Shown: piece after piece, positions 1 to 11,500 of the stretch
How positions within the stretch are numbered: the first letter of the stretch is position 1
How the letters are laid out: the number at the start of each line of letters is the position of its first letter
NCBI GenBank assembly: GCA_036872755.1
Contig: JAVHNS010000005.1
Span: 930,001-994,000 of the forward strand
DNA from: Orbilia blumenaviensis
Taxonomy: Eukaryota > Ascomycota > Orbiliomycetes > Orbiliales > Orbiliaceae
DNA: 64,000 bases
Reading direction: 5' to 3'
Notes under the pieces: model-generated
Told to the model about the DNA's origin: nothing
The model's database searches: none
What the model saw: the letters and a program-made list of their open reading frames with translations, nothing else
Made by a program: the position numbers and the translations under genes

Positions 1-2
1 AC

Positions 3-83
3 CACCAAAAAGAATCCTTCCGTAGCTTAACTACAGAGCAGCGAAAACAAAGGAAGGAACAGAACCAACAAAAACCAGCATAG
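3..83 (+). CDS. C-terminal end of an unknown coding sequence (partial)
   Basis: An open frame enters from the left edge and stops at TAG 81-83. It gives a very basic, Gln/Lys-rich tail (ends ...KEQNQQKPA). Such tails are common at the ends of fungal transposases and retroelement proteins, but 27 residues are too few to assign a family. It could be chance. Confidence 0.25.
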   Translation, partial: HQKESFRSLTTEQRKQRKEQNQQKPA

Positions 84-1921
84 GAGTCGATAAAGGGTCA
101 AAAAGAACGCACCGCGCTGGTCGTTAGGTTGGTGGACCCTATTGTAATTTATATATATGCTTCGTAGTAGTCTTGGCCCGGCGCCCTCTTTATGGCGTCC
201 CTATGGTACAGCTATAGCGCTAGAATGTTTTCGCTTATATTTCGGTCATTACAGCCTGCGTCCCTCTGAACTGGTTCGGATAGGTGAAAGGGCGTTATTC
301 CCCGTAAGTTAGAGTTCCTATTTCTATCTTTTTGATAAAGCTCATCAGCATGTTACTTTGTAGGTTTCCTAGGGTTCAGATGATGGGAGCCGGGCTCACT
401 CCTGGGCCATGCTGTAATTATTACAGGGTTCACGCAATGCTACTTCCATTTACTTCCCTTTGCATTCAACAACCCTTGATCTCCAGTACGCTCTAATTTC
501 TAGTAAATACAAACTTTAGAGGCAGCACTAGGCCGCAGGAAACATGCTATACAGTGCCGCCCCACTAAGGAAACAGCGTTGTGCGACGTAAAGAAAACGA
601 AAACATTTAAACACATATTAAAGAAGACCGATTCAAGATGCTAAATGATAATAAGATTAATATTAAACCGCATTGGCCATGATGTCAGCGCGCCGTATGA
701 GCTGCCTAGTTGACGGACCGAATTTCGCAGACTTACCTAGCGGACACTGTATAGCTGGATTCCTAAATTTCCTACCTGGGTGAAATGGGGGGTTCTATTA
801 CCTCCATCTGAGCTGCGTACTAACCGCGACGTCCTTAATTTTAAAATAAAATTTACAAACATTAAATAATAAATTAAGTTATTTTTCATAATCTATTTTT
901 TATTTCATATTTCTCCTTGTTAAGCTGTGAGCCTAACGGCGATATAGCATTCTGGTCACGTGACAAGTCTTGAGAGCAATAGTTTGTCTCATGGCTTGGG
1001 GTTGAACGGATCCCCATCGACCCAGTACCACTGATCCACACACCACGTAATAACACACCGCTTTACTGAAAAGAGAAAAACAATGGTTATTTTCTTTTTC
1101 TTTTAAATAGTATCAATAATGTAGACCATTTGGATTCGGGCGGGGTTAGGTACTAAGCAGCTGGGCGGGGCAGCCTCAGCACAAAATTTGGTCGGATAAT
1201 GGTTCTCATCAACAATTTATTTTGTGTTGGCGCGCGATGCATGGTGATTTAATATCTGCACATGACAATCTGGAACTGGAACGGACCAAAGCTTAAAGTT
1301 TAAAAACAGCGATTACGCAAAAGCGAGGGTAGAAAGTTCATGGCCTGCTACAGATTCGATAAGTCTTCATTGTGGTGAAATGCAATGGATGGTTAATCAA
1401 AACGTTGGTTCTATAATTTTCCACCACCTACTACATGATTCCCCGCTTCATGCATATGCATATACCACATAGGATAGATCGTATGCATGAGACCTTTCAG
1501 GTATCAGAGTGGGTAACAGCCTATTTCAACTTAGTCTAGAAAAATTAATAATAGTATGCTAAAAAAAAAATGAAGAAGCGGGGAGGTTATATTAGAACCA
1601 AACGCTCCCTTTAGCCATACAATATGCCTCATGCTTCTTTGAAGTTCATGGAGCTGTCTATTTTGAGCTCAGGCCTTTTTTCTTCGGGTTAACAATCTGT
1701 GGTAGGATTGAGTATCTTTTTCTCTTTCAACGTTTTGTTTTTATATTTGATTGTTTTTTTTAAAGAGACGGATCTCGTGCTCCATCTCCAACACTGCTGA
1801 ATTGTAAATTTGTAAACTGTTAGCTTCCAACGAGGACAACAAGAAAATCCTTTAGACCACTACCACCCGAACTTCCCAAAACTTCCCAAAGTTTTAGGAC
1901 GGCTATAGCCTAAGAACCACA
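84..1921. other. Gene-poor AT-rich spacer
   Basis: No convincing open frame or RNA gene was seen. The stretch is AT-rich, most strongly around 840-910, where it is nearly pure A/T. It may be the decayed 3' part of a mobile element whose coding end lies at the left edge, but no terminal repeat could be identified. Confidence 0.4.
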
Positions 1922-2693
1922 ATGGGGGATTCCGAATGGGCGTGGCACCTGCCAGTGCAAGGTTAGAACCTTACTCAATGGGAATATGATTAAGAATTTC
2001 TAAACTAATTTCTTTTTAGATTTTACACCTGCTGAGAGAAGTATGAGCCTTTTTTGGTGGCAATATGGCGGATAACTTATAGTTTAACTAATTCTTCTAT
2101 GTTTCGAAATTTCCAGAGCTTGTTGAAGAGCATGAAAAGACGTCGAGTAAGAGCCTCACTTAATATGACGATAGTTAACAAGCTTTTCAACTGATTGTTT
2201 TTTAGGGGAAAATGTTGACGTTATTAAGAGGTTGGATCTGCTGCGCAAAGCTAAGGATCTACAGGATCAACAGGAAGAGATAGACGGATATATAGAAGAT
2301 ATTGCGGAACTTGAGGGGCAAAAAATAGCGCTGCATGGACATATAGTAAACCAATCGCGCGAAATCGCCCAACTCAAAGATAGCTCTACTCATGCAAGCC
2401 CTGAGGAAGTGGCAAGACTTCGTGTTGAGTTGGAAAGGGCCAATACAATCATCGAAGGTGTATTGACTAGCTATAATAAGCCGAAGAGGGAGAGGGTTAA
2501 GAAGGTATGTTTACGCTTAGCCTAAGATATCTATGGCGATTCTAGTTGGCGACGAAGTGGCGACTAACCAAGACTTTCCATCGAATTCCAGTGGGCTAAG
2601 AACGATGAAGGCAATCGGATAATACCACAAGACTTCCTGGAAAACCCGGTGGTACCAGAGCAGTTGCCACCACAGGGAGAGTCGTCGAGCTAG
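1922..2693 (+). CDS. Small coiled-coil protein of unknown function, five exons
   Basis: Model: exons 1922-1961, 2020-2040, 2117-2146, 2206-2504 and 2592-2693, giving 163 residues. All four introns are 55-90 bases with GT-AG ends, and codon phase is kept at every junction. The last exon reads through cleanly to TAG at 2691. The protein starts MGDSEWAWHLPVQ. From about residue 30 to 125 it is a charged helix rich in Glu, Lys, Leu and Gln with heptad-like spacing (coiled coil). It ends in a short acidic/proline tail. No signal peptide or membrane segment is visible. I do not recognise a family. It is the first gene of an intron-rich island of non-housekeeping genes. The consistency of five splice junctions is the main support; exon 2 (21 nt) is the weakest part. 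Confidence 0.65.
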
Positions 2694-3063
2694 TTTCGCC
2701 ACAAGGGTCCTAGAGAAGACCTCTATAGCATAGCGGCTGGTCTTAAAATTACACAGTTTACCAAAACCCTACTTTCAGTCAGGCATTATCGCGAGAAAAA
2801 GAATAAAAAGTCGAAAACAATCTTGATAGCAACATCCATAATACTAGCAATGGTAGATTCATTGTTAATAGATACCCTTATGTAAGATACGGTTTCCTCG
2901 TAGTAGAAGCTATCAGGCATAATTAACGGGTCCGTCTCTATATTATTTCTATTTATTTAGAGTACTAACTATCGCCTAAGCCGCTGGTTCTGCTGCCCAG
3001 ATGCCATTAATTCACGCGTGTTCTGAATTATATGGCCGGCCCTTTATCAACAGCGATTGCTGT

Positions 3064-4056
3064 CTAGGGATTTGCCTTATTATCCTTCCTTTTTTTCTTA
3101 GCCTCCGACACCTTGCCAGAAATTAGCTTCACGCCCTCTTTTATCAGTTTGATACTCTCAATAATGCATTCTTTGCCCGAGCTTGCGGTAAACTTGCCCC
3201 CTCTGACTTTTCCGAAGTCCATCAATTCTGCATATTTGTCGATTCCCACTAACATATCTGTCGTCAAAAGATATGCTTCAAAATTCATATCTTTATCTGG
3301 AATAACCATGAAGTTTACGACAACTTGATCGAGTACCGGGGATCTTAGGACGTTGTCTGCAGCCGAAAATTAGTCATTATTACATACGTCATCAAATCAA
3401 GGCAGGATCATTACCATGCCACTCCCCAGGTTCGGGGCCCTCGATTAGATAGTGTATATATCTGTCCCGACCAATGTAGAACAGGTATAAGTTTTCGTCG
3501 GCGGAACGGATAACGAAGTGTGGCGTGGCCTCCGACGGTTCCGCAGAGATCGGGCTTAATAATTCACATGCTGAGCCTTGAATCCGGACGCCCTGGAGCA
3601 GGCCAGACTGGTTTTGAAAGAACACCATTTGCCCCCCAGAGGTGAAACAGCCGCTAAGCTTACTCGTTCGCGGTATGATAACATCTCCCTCTCCCTCTCC
3701 CTCTCCCTGCCACTCTTCCTCGTCTGTGTCGTACCGACTGTGCCTTAGAACATCCTCTGTATCGACATAGAAAACGAGGCGCTGGAGTACAGGTTATAGC
3801 AGGTTAGCGCAGCCTGGTGCCGGATTGTAGGGCGGCTGTTACTTACCGTGTCGTCATTCAGGAGATACACAGCCGGAGTGTTCGTCCTTACATCTTCCGC
3901 AATGAAGACTTGTGCTGAAACCTCGGATCCACACCGGAGTTTCTCAATTAAGCAGTTGTCTTCCTCAGATAATAGGTAAATACCCGGTATTTCCTGAGGT
4001 ATCGCACCTGCCGGCGCCGAAAGGTAATTGACGAGATCCTGCCATGTGAAATCCAT
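3064..4056 (-). CDS. Fucolectin-like beta-repeat protein
   Basis: Exons (minus strand): 4056-3847, 3781-3415 and 3356-3064, giving 289 residues; both introns are GT-AG and in phase. Several aromatic/Asp-rich repeats of the type hydrophobic-F/Y-Y-x-D...hydrophobic-x-H/Y are visible. Examples are RLVFYVDTEDVLRHSRYD near residue 71, LYLFYIGRDRYIHYLIEG around 170, and a weaker third copy that starts FEAYLLTTDMLVGIDK. This resembles the blades of fungal fucose-specific lectins (AAL-type propellers). There is no signal peptide, so the protein is predicted cytosolic. The C-terminus is a basic helix (SEAKKKRKDNKANP). A run of (Glu-Gly) units comes from a CTCCCT microsatellite at 3685-3708. Sugar binding is inferred from repeat shape only; the family assignment is tentative. 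Confidence 0.6.
3685..3708. repeat. CTCCCT hexanucleotide microsatellite inside a coding exon
   Basis: About four tandem CTCCCT units. On the minus strand they encode alternating Glu-Gly residues within the lectin-like gene. The 6-base period keeps the frame whatever the copy number. Confidence 0.8.
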
Positions 4057-4688
4057 GTTTCTACAAGAATACCGAGGAAAGCTTTAATTTTTTATAGTGA
4101 AAGGATTATTACTATAAGTGCTAGGGTAGCGAATATGATCGTGATAACAGTTATAGAAAAATTGCCTTGTTGAGGGATGATAAAATTAATTTCCATTTAG
4201 TACTCTGGGTCTAGCTATACACCACTAATGAGAATACCGAAAACCCTCACCTACCGCGTTTGCCAGTTTGCTCCTATGCGCGGGTTTCAATTGGGTGATA
4301 TGCTACAGCTGCGCTGTTCATACGTTGCATCTGCCAACGTAGAGTGCATCTGAGCACATGCATAAATATAATGCAAGGCAATTATGCATGGCGAGTAGAT
4401 TCAATATACAGATCTATACTATAGACAAGGGGAGCAGGGGATAAGTACTACCCCACCCTGTTTCACTCCTACATCATACTAGTTGTAGCGCAATAGAAAC
4501 ATTTGGGCACAGCGTTCAATACGTAGTTGTGAATTCAGCCTAAGGCTGGCTCTAGCTCCCAGTTTATTTAATAGTCCGCGCATCAACCTAAAGTACTTTG
4601 GGCGGACTTGATTGTCGTCGACGACGTCTTCCAGGGGTCTGTTCTTCGGCATAGCAATTCTACACTTCATCTGCACCGCCTCGTAACC

Positions 4689-6109
4689 ATGATCGACGCC
4701 ACCCTAAACCCGCTATTCTATGATCCTGATTGGAAAAGGCTGCCGGAGCCTGAGGTTGCTGGAGACTTCCACTTCGCTCAAACAAATCGGAGGAATGAAT
4801 GGATAGTCAAGCTAGAATTCCAACAAGGTTCCACTAGCTCGCCCAACCTTTTGCATGCATACTCAATTACGGAACTAACGGGTTTATAGGAGGCAATACC
4901 CATACCGGAACGGGTTTTTATCTAAACATCCCCGGGACAGCGTTTAATGTCATCGTCACCGCTGGTCATAACCTGATTAACGATAAGGGGTCTGAATCAA
5001 AGAATCTCAAGATCTTGAGACCAGACAACGAATCCACCGATGAGGAAATATGCAAGATCTTTATCTCTGAGAGCTACAAGAGAAACCCAACTCCTAAGAA
5101 TGCAAAAAACGACTACGGTGTGATTCTTACGAATAGAGGCAAAGGGATCACTACGACTAAGGGTTTCGGGTTCTCTCTTAAACTTAGCCACGAACAGTTA
5201 AAGGGCCGGTCGTTAGACGTTAGTGGATATAGGGTAGGGTCGGTCGCTGGTCAACCGGTTGTGAGCTCGGGGAACTGTGTTTATACCCGGCGAGGCCAAA
5301 TAGAGTATAAAGTAGATACCGAGCCGGGATTGAGCGGGTCTCCTGTATACTTGCCCTTTAAGGGACATGAAGTTGCGATTGCCGTCCAGTGAGTACCACC
5401 AGTATCTTATTATGTGCTATCTTCTGACAACTATAAACAGCCACGGCCAGCAAAGGTATGCTATCGGAACTCATCTCGACGAAAGGGTCCTTTGCGATAT
5501 ATTCCGTTTTGTAGGAGTAGGCCACGAAGGAAAATGTTTAAAGGTTGAACATAAAGATGCACACAGACTAGGGATGTATCTCAGGTTCTCGGAGCATCGT
5601 GAGTTTGGCACGGTACGCCTCGGTAAAGATGGACTGGATACTACGTTCGATATTTTTCCCGGTTACTCGCCGCCTTCTTCGGGGGAATGTAGAGAACCTC
5701 TCTATTTGTTCCGTTTTAACCATCCTGAAAGTTGGCCAGAAGAAAGGGAGGAAGAGAAATGGGTGCTCTGGGACGCCGCCAGCGATACAGTCGCTCTAAC
5801 TGAACACATACAGGAATTCTGTTTTGTGAAGCTCGTTAAAAAAAACAAGAAGCCAGATAGTACATTCAATGTCGTTCTTCCTATCACAGGAGAGGGGTTG
5901 GTTGAACTAAGGATGCAGGCGAATGAGATTACTGAACTGGATATCGAACTTGGCTTTAGGGAAACCTCGGAAATTTCGTTTGAGGAGCATATTAAAGGCA
6001 AACCGATCAAAGGCAATCCTGGTCAGGTAAGCATTCGTTAAGATATCATTATACTAGGGCCTTACCTATGCTGACAAATGTATAGTTTAAGGATTTCCAG
6101 TTTGAGTAA
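4689..6109 (+). CDS. Trypsin-like serine protease with a distinct C-terminal domain
   Basis: Exons 4689-4827, 4890-5388, 5441-6026 and 6086-6109, giving 415 residues. Intron 1 carries a CTAAC branch site before its acceptor. The start is the first in-frame ATG. The chymotrypsin-fold catalytic triad is visible: His in VTAGHNL (near residue 75), Asp in KNDYGVI (near 120), and Ser in EPGLSGSPVY (near 198). The fold fits V8/glutamyl-endopeptidase-type peptidases (PA clan). There is no signal peptide or propeptide, so it is predicted intracellular. Residues about 215-415 form a separate, beta-rich, unrecognised domain. Trypsin-like domains occur as N-terminal effector domains of fungal NLRs, but no NTPase follows here. 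Substrate unknown. Confidence 0.8.
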
Positions 6110-6453
6110 AAATTTTCTAGTGGTGGGGGTAGAATCATGACCCATGAAAATTAATTAATATTAGTAAACACTTTATTCCGGCACGAACGACTGTAATATT
6201 AATCTTGAGATAGTTTAGGCAGGTCGCTTGTTCTGGTCTCGCAGTTCCTTATTCTAGGAGCTGAGGAGTAAAGATAATATAGCATACGACAAGTCTATCC
6301 TCTCGAGTGCGTATTATAATGACGTAAATTTGAAACCTATAACATTAAATCCGAATCGATGACAAAGTTTTATGTACATGTCTTCACCCTCAACTTCGGT
6401 CAGCATGCGATATTTTTAGGCCCTCTAGCACCCACCCCAGACATCTAGACCCC

Positions 6454-7335
6454 TTAGGGGTAACTAAGGGTTGGCGGCTGGGTCTTCCTCGAGGAAGTTG
6501 CTCCCGTAAAAGCGTCCAGAATCTTTGATATCCGATTACCGATCTCATTGCCGGCAACGAGTATACTATCGACCAGGATAATGATGCCGGTGATAAATGG
6601 TATCAGTTGCCCAGGCGATTGAAAGTCTGTTACTGGTGCAAGACGATTCCATTTGATAGTAAGCTCAACCCCTAGAACGACCAGTAGCCAGACGGCCCAG
6701 TAAAGAGAATAATATACTGGTTCCGGTTTTAAGATTTTCCGAGGGTCCTCTTTACCGGGCCAATAGTATGCGCGGTACACCTTATAACAGAACCATATCG
6801 ATGTCGCTGCATCCAAGACGCAGTATATCAAAGCAAGGATTCGGAACCATCCAGTAAAAGACACCTTCGCAAAAAAAAAGGTGACATTTTCCGTCTGAAG
6901 GGTTGGAAGATTATTGACTAGCGTAGAAAATAACCACAAAAGAGCACTGCAGATTCCGAGCTCTACCAATAGCAACATTAACACTCCTGTAGCCTCCGTA
7001 TTTATCTCTTTAAACTCAAAATTCTGCAGCGTAGCTTTAGCTGGAAAATTCAAACTCGCCAAAATGACAAGGATAATAAAGGCCTCGCAAGGGCTAAAAA
7101 GCTGCTTGGATGCAAATATAAACCAGGATATTAATATCGGTATGGTAATGCTGCCCGATGCTAATCTTAGACCTTTTCTATCGCTGTAGCTGTAGAGAAT
7201 CCATCCTAAAGCTTGGAAATACAGCCCAATTCGAATCCCCAGCCCGTATAGGTCCTGTGCTGCATCGGGATTTCCAGCCGCAGAGCTGGCGAGCTCGTTT
7301 TGGTCAATGGAACTCGCAGGTTCTGACATTTTCAA
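6454..7335 (-). CDS. Fungal multi-pass integral membrane protein
   Basis: Single-exon frame of 293 residues (start 7335; a second Met lies two codons later). Hydropathy suggests about seven membrane spans: YGLGIRIGLYFQALGWIL (about residues 30-48), one around 62-78, one around 84-100, and others near 115-135, 165-185, 210-228 and 240-260. The N-terminal tail is Ser/Ala-rich and the C-terminal tail basic. Proteins with a Y-G-x-G-I-R-I-G-x-Y-x-Q opening are widespread in filamentous ascomycetes and uncharacterised. It runs towards the serine protease gene (tail-to-tail, 344 bases apart). Function unknown; transport or signalling cannot be told apart. Confidence 0.75.
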   Translation of the reverse strand: MKMSEPASSIDQNELASSAAGNPDAAQDLYGLGIRIGLYFQALGWILYSYSDRKGLRLASGSITIPILISWFIFASKQLFSPCEAFIILVILASLNFPAKATLQNFEFKEINTEATGVLMLLLVELGICSALLWLFSTLVNNLPTLQTENVTFFFAKVSFTGWFRILALIYCVLDAATSIWFCYKVYRAYYWPGKEDPRKILKPEPVYYSLYWAVWLLVVLGVELTIKWNRLAPVTDFQSPGQLIPFITGIIILVDSILVAGNEIGNRISKILDAFTGATSSRKTQPPTLSYP

Positions 7336-8573
7336 GAAGAGGAAGCCTGCTTTATGGAAGCGGGGCTGATATGTGGGTAGCTTTTGATCGTGGAAGATAG
7401 CAAGGTGGGGTGTTTAAAACGGGGGAAAGGCATATGCGCATCAAGCCTAGCTCTATTCCGCAGCCGGAATACACTCGCTCTTAAACTTTGGATTTCAAGA
7501 ACTTCCTACCATGAAAATCGGTTTCCTATGGGTCCACCAGGTTGTGTCGCTTCTGAACAGTTCACCTTGCATATTATCGACAACGCACAAATTTCAAGTA
7601 TACTCATCCACAATGCATGACGCCCTCCACATTTCTTCGAAATCTCTCGACGCTGCAGGATAGGGATAGCTGCTCCAGGATAGCTGATCCACGGTAGCTG
7701 CATGCTACTATAGAAAGCTGCATGCTATTGCCGCTATGCAATTGGTTAAAAGAAAGAGGGGCAAACACGAGAGCTATGGGTGTGTGGTATAATGCAGCGT
7801 GGATGTGTGGTATAATGAAGCGTGGATGTGTGTTGCTGACAGAATGGGATTTTTTCCTCATGGAAGTTTGGTTTTTTCTATTCTCCCCACGAAAATGTAT
7901 CTTCGGAAAATTTGAAGTTTTAATTTATTAATTAAAGGGTTTATTATTTTAGTCAATAATTTAGGGTGTGTGTATGTCCCGGGGAACTCCCGTAATCTCA
8001 AAGTGCGACCGCAACCTCGGCGGCGTTTTCGACATTCTTTACTTTTGAATTCCCTCCCTTCTCTAACCAACACGATATTATAATTGTGCTGCTTCACTTT
8101 TCCACCCAATGCGAATATTACGACACAAACCAACCAAAACCTCCCACTCGCGAACTATCAGCTCCCGAACCCCACAAGTATACAGTGTAGGCTAGTGGGC
8201 AGGCTGGGAAGCAGACGGATCAATAACCGAGCTAGTAAAAAAGCCGATTAGTACTCAAGCCGGTGAGCAGATTGCAATTGGCGGGCGAACAGGTTGGTTA
8301 TCTCCAAGTTTTTCGATTTTATACTATCTAACACAAACGAAGCCAGCTAGCAGTCTCCAACCTACAAGATTGCTAGTCCGCCAACACATAGTCAATCTGT
8401 TTCAAACTCTAACCGCTTTGCCAAAATCATAAAATCGAGTTTTATTTGTATCGGATCATAATTTTCCAGATCTGGAGTCAATGAAACAGCAAGTTTGGGC
8501 AGAGCTAGCTTCGTGTTGTGGTGTTGTACTTGGTCAGTTATGAATTGGCACAAAGTCGCCAGTCTTGGTCGAC
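7336..8573. other. Intergenic spacer
   Basis: No supported gene. Near 7776-7830 there is a short imperfect tandem duplication of a TGTGTGGTATAATG(C/A)A(G)CGTGGA unit. Short open frames on both strands lack coding-like composition. Confidence 0.4.
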
Positions 8574-11500
8574 ATGGTACCGGCCTCCCGTTACGCCGGG
8601 TCAGTCTCGGCACCAAAGGTATGACCCCTGTAACTAGTTGTAATATGGTCCCACTCGAGATTACCACAGGTTATCTGCGTTGATTGAACCTGGTGTTAAC
8701 TTGTTATAATTAAACTTCAAAGCACTTCAAACAATTGCAACATCTGGACATTTTATTCTTTTCCGACGAGCATCTTGTGGATATAAATTTAGTCAGAGAT
8801 TCTATACTACGTCCAAAAAGACTCTCCATGACCTTGCACTGGAAGGAAAACTCACTGAGAAGGATCTTCTGGAAGCCAACCAGAATATCGATGAACCCTG
8901 CCCTAAACGTTCATTGACATTACTTGGTCTCGCTGTATTAGGAGGTCATGTGGCCACCACCAAATTGCTGTTGCAGCATAAAGCAGATGTTAACAAAGCT
9001 TCCGGAACTCGTCCCCCTCTTTGGCTAGCAGCGTCCCAAAAGGGCGGCGAGGAAAATACTGGCCCAATCGTTAAGATTCTTCTCGAAGCAGGGGCAGATC
9101 CAAATGCGCGATCCGCAACTGATAGAAACTCGACGCCACTATTAGCTGCCCTAAAACAGAATTGCAGGCCTGAGGTGATCAAGATGCTGGTGGATGCCGG
9201 CGCATCGCCAACAGAAAAGGATGACTTTGGGATGTCGGCTGAGCAATTCGCAAAGAAGAAGGGTCCCGAAATTCAGAATGCCCTCATGCCTGGCAGTTCG
9301 CGGAGTAAGGAGCGGGAGAAGAATACCGGGAAGGTCCTTGCTCTTCTATTGTTCATTATTGCGCAGGCTAATAAACGTAAACGCGCCGTGGCCGTGGGCA
9401 CTGCGATCCTAGCCCTCGCGGGGGGTGGTGCCGCAGCCATCGGCAATCTCAATGACCAGCGCTCAGCCGACCCGCCTGTTTCCAAACAGTCTGCAGGTCC
9501 CAAACAGTCTGCAGGTCCCAAACAGTCTGCAGGTCCCGAACAGTCTGCAGGTCCCGAACAGTCTGCAGGTCCTGAACAATCCGTCGGTCCCAAACAGTCT
9601 GTCAGTCCTAGGACTACCCCGCCCGCCCTGCGTGCTGCTGCCTGGCCGGCTACTAGCACACAGCCTGTTATTAGCAATAGCACTAAACCACTTGGTAGTT
9701 ACAATACTACAGAATATACTGCCGCCAACAATGACAAGGATACCGCCAAAGATGTCAAAGATACCGCAAAATCTACTACTAACACCAATGAGGCCATATC
9801 TACTACCAATGAGGCCATATCTACTAACAAAGATAACGCAAAATTTGCTGCTAATATCAATGCTGCTGAATCTGTTGTCAAAGATAATACTCAATCTACT
9901 GAAGATGACACCAAATCTACTGCCAAAGATGATGCCAAACCCACCTCCGGAAATGACACCAAATCTTCTGCTGGCGCCAATGGCGCCGAATCTATTGCTA
10001 AAAGTGACGCCGAAGCTACCGCTAGAGATGATGTCAAATCTACTGTTAACACCAATAAAACCAAATCCGCCACCAAAGATGACACCAAATCTACTGCCAA
10101 AAATAACTCTAAACCTACCGCCAGAAATGACACCAAACCTCCTGTCGGGGCCAATGGCGCCGAACCTACTACCAAAGGTGACGCTAAGCCTACCGCTAGA
10201 GATGACGCCAAACCTGCCCCCAGAGATGATGCTAAACTTTCTACCAACGCTAATGGCGCCAAACCTGCCGCCGAAAATGATGCCAAATCTACTGCCAGAG
10301 ATGATGCCAATTCTACCAGGGACGACGCTGTTAATAACGTCGACAATACCGGACCTGATACTAAAGCTACCAACAATACTAGGCCGGCTATCAACGGCGG
10401 CGCTGATGTTAATAACACCAACGACACCAGACCTGCTACCCAGGATGAAAATAGCACCAAACCTGCTACTAGGGATAATGCGGACGGCAATGGCGGCAAT
10501 AGCACCAAATTTGCTGCCGAAGAGCACTCTAGCAACGGTGGCAATAATATCAAACCCGCTAGCAGAAATGATGCTAATGGTGTCAATGGCGGAAATAACG
10601 CTAAACGTGCCGCTAAATATGGCGCTGATACAAATAACAATAACGATAATGATATCAAATCTACCACCAAAGATAACACTGACGACAGTCGCAACAATGA
10701 TACCAAGCCTGCTAGAAACAATAACGCTAATAATATTAACAACGGCAACGACACCAAATCTATTGTGAAAGATGGCACCAATATCAATGATAATAAGGAC
10801 AACGGTAGTAAGCCTTCTATCAAAGATGAGGCTGATGGCGATAACGGCGATAACATTAAACCTACTAGCAACAATGATGTTGACAACATCAAACCTACTA
10901 GCAACAATGACGTTGACAACATCAATAAAGACCGTGGCACCGAGTCTGCTATTAAAGATGATGCTGGCGCCAACAATAATATCACCAAACCTACTATCAA
11001 AGATAACACTGACGACGGTGGCGGCGGCGGTACCGAGCCTACTATCAAAACTAACACTAATTATATCAATAGCAATAATAGTGTCAAATCTACCACTGAG
11101 GATTATACTGAAGCCAACGGTAGTAAAGACAATGACGATATTAAACCTGCTATTAACAATAATACTGGCGGCAACAACAATAATAACACCAAACTTGCTA
11201 GCAGCGATGGCGCTACTAATGGCGCCAATAACAGCAATGATGTTAGACCCGGTCCTAAAGATAGTTTTGGCACTAATGGCAATGGCTGCGATGGCATCAA
11301 TAACACCGAACCCGATGCCAAAGATGATGCTCGTTCCAACAGCAATAGCAACAAACCTGCTACTAAAGACGATGCTGGCGCTAACGGAAATAGCATCAAG
11401 CCTGCTACTAAAGACGATGCTGGCGCCAACAGAAATAGCATCAAGCCTGCTACTAAAAAAAATCTTATTGTCGATGATAATGGCGGCATTAATATCGAAT

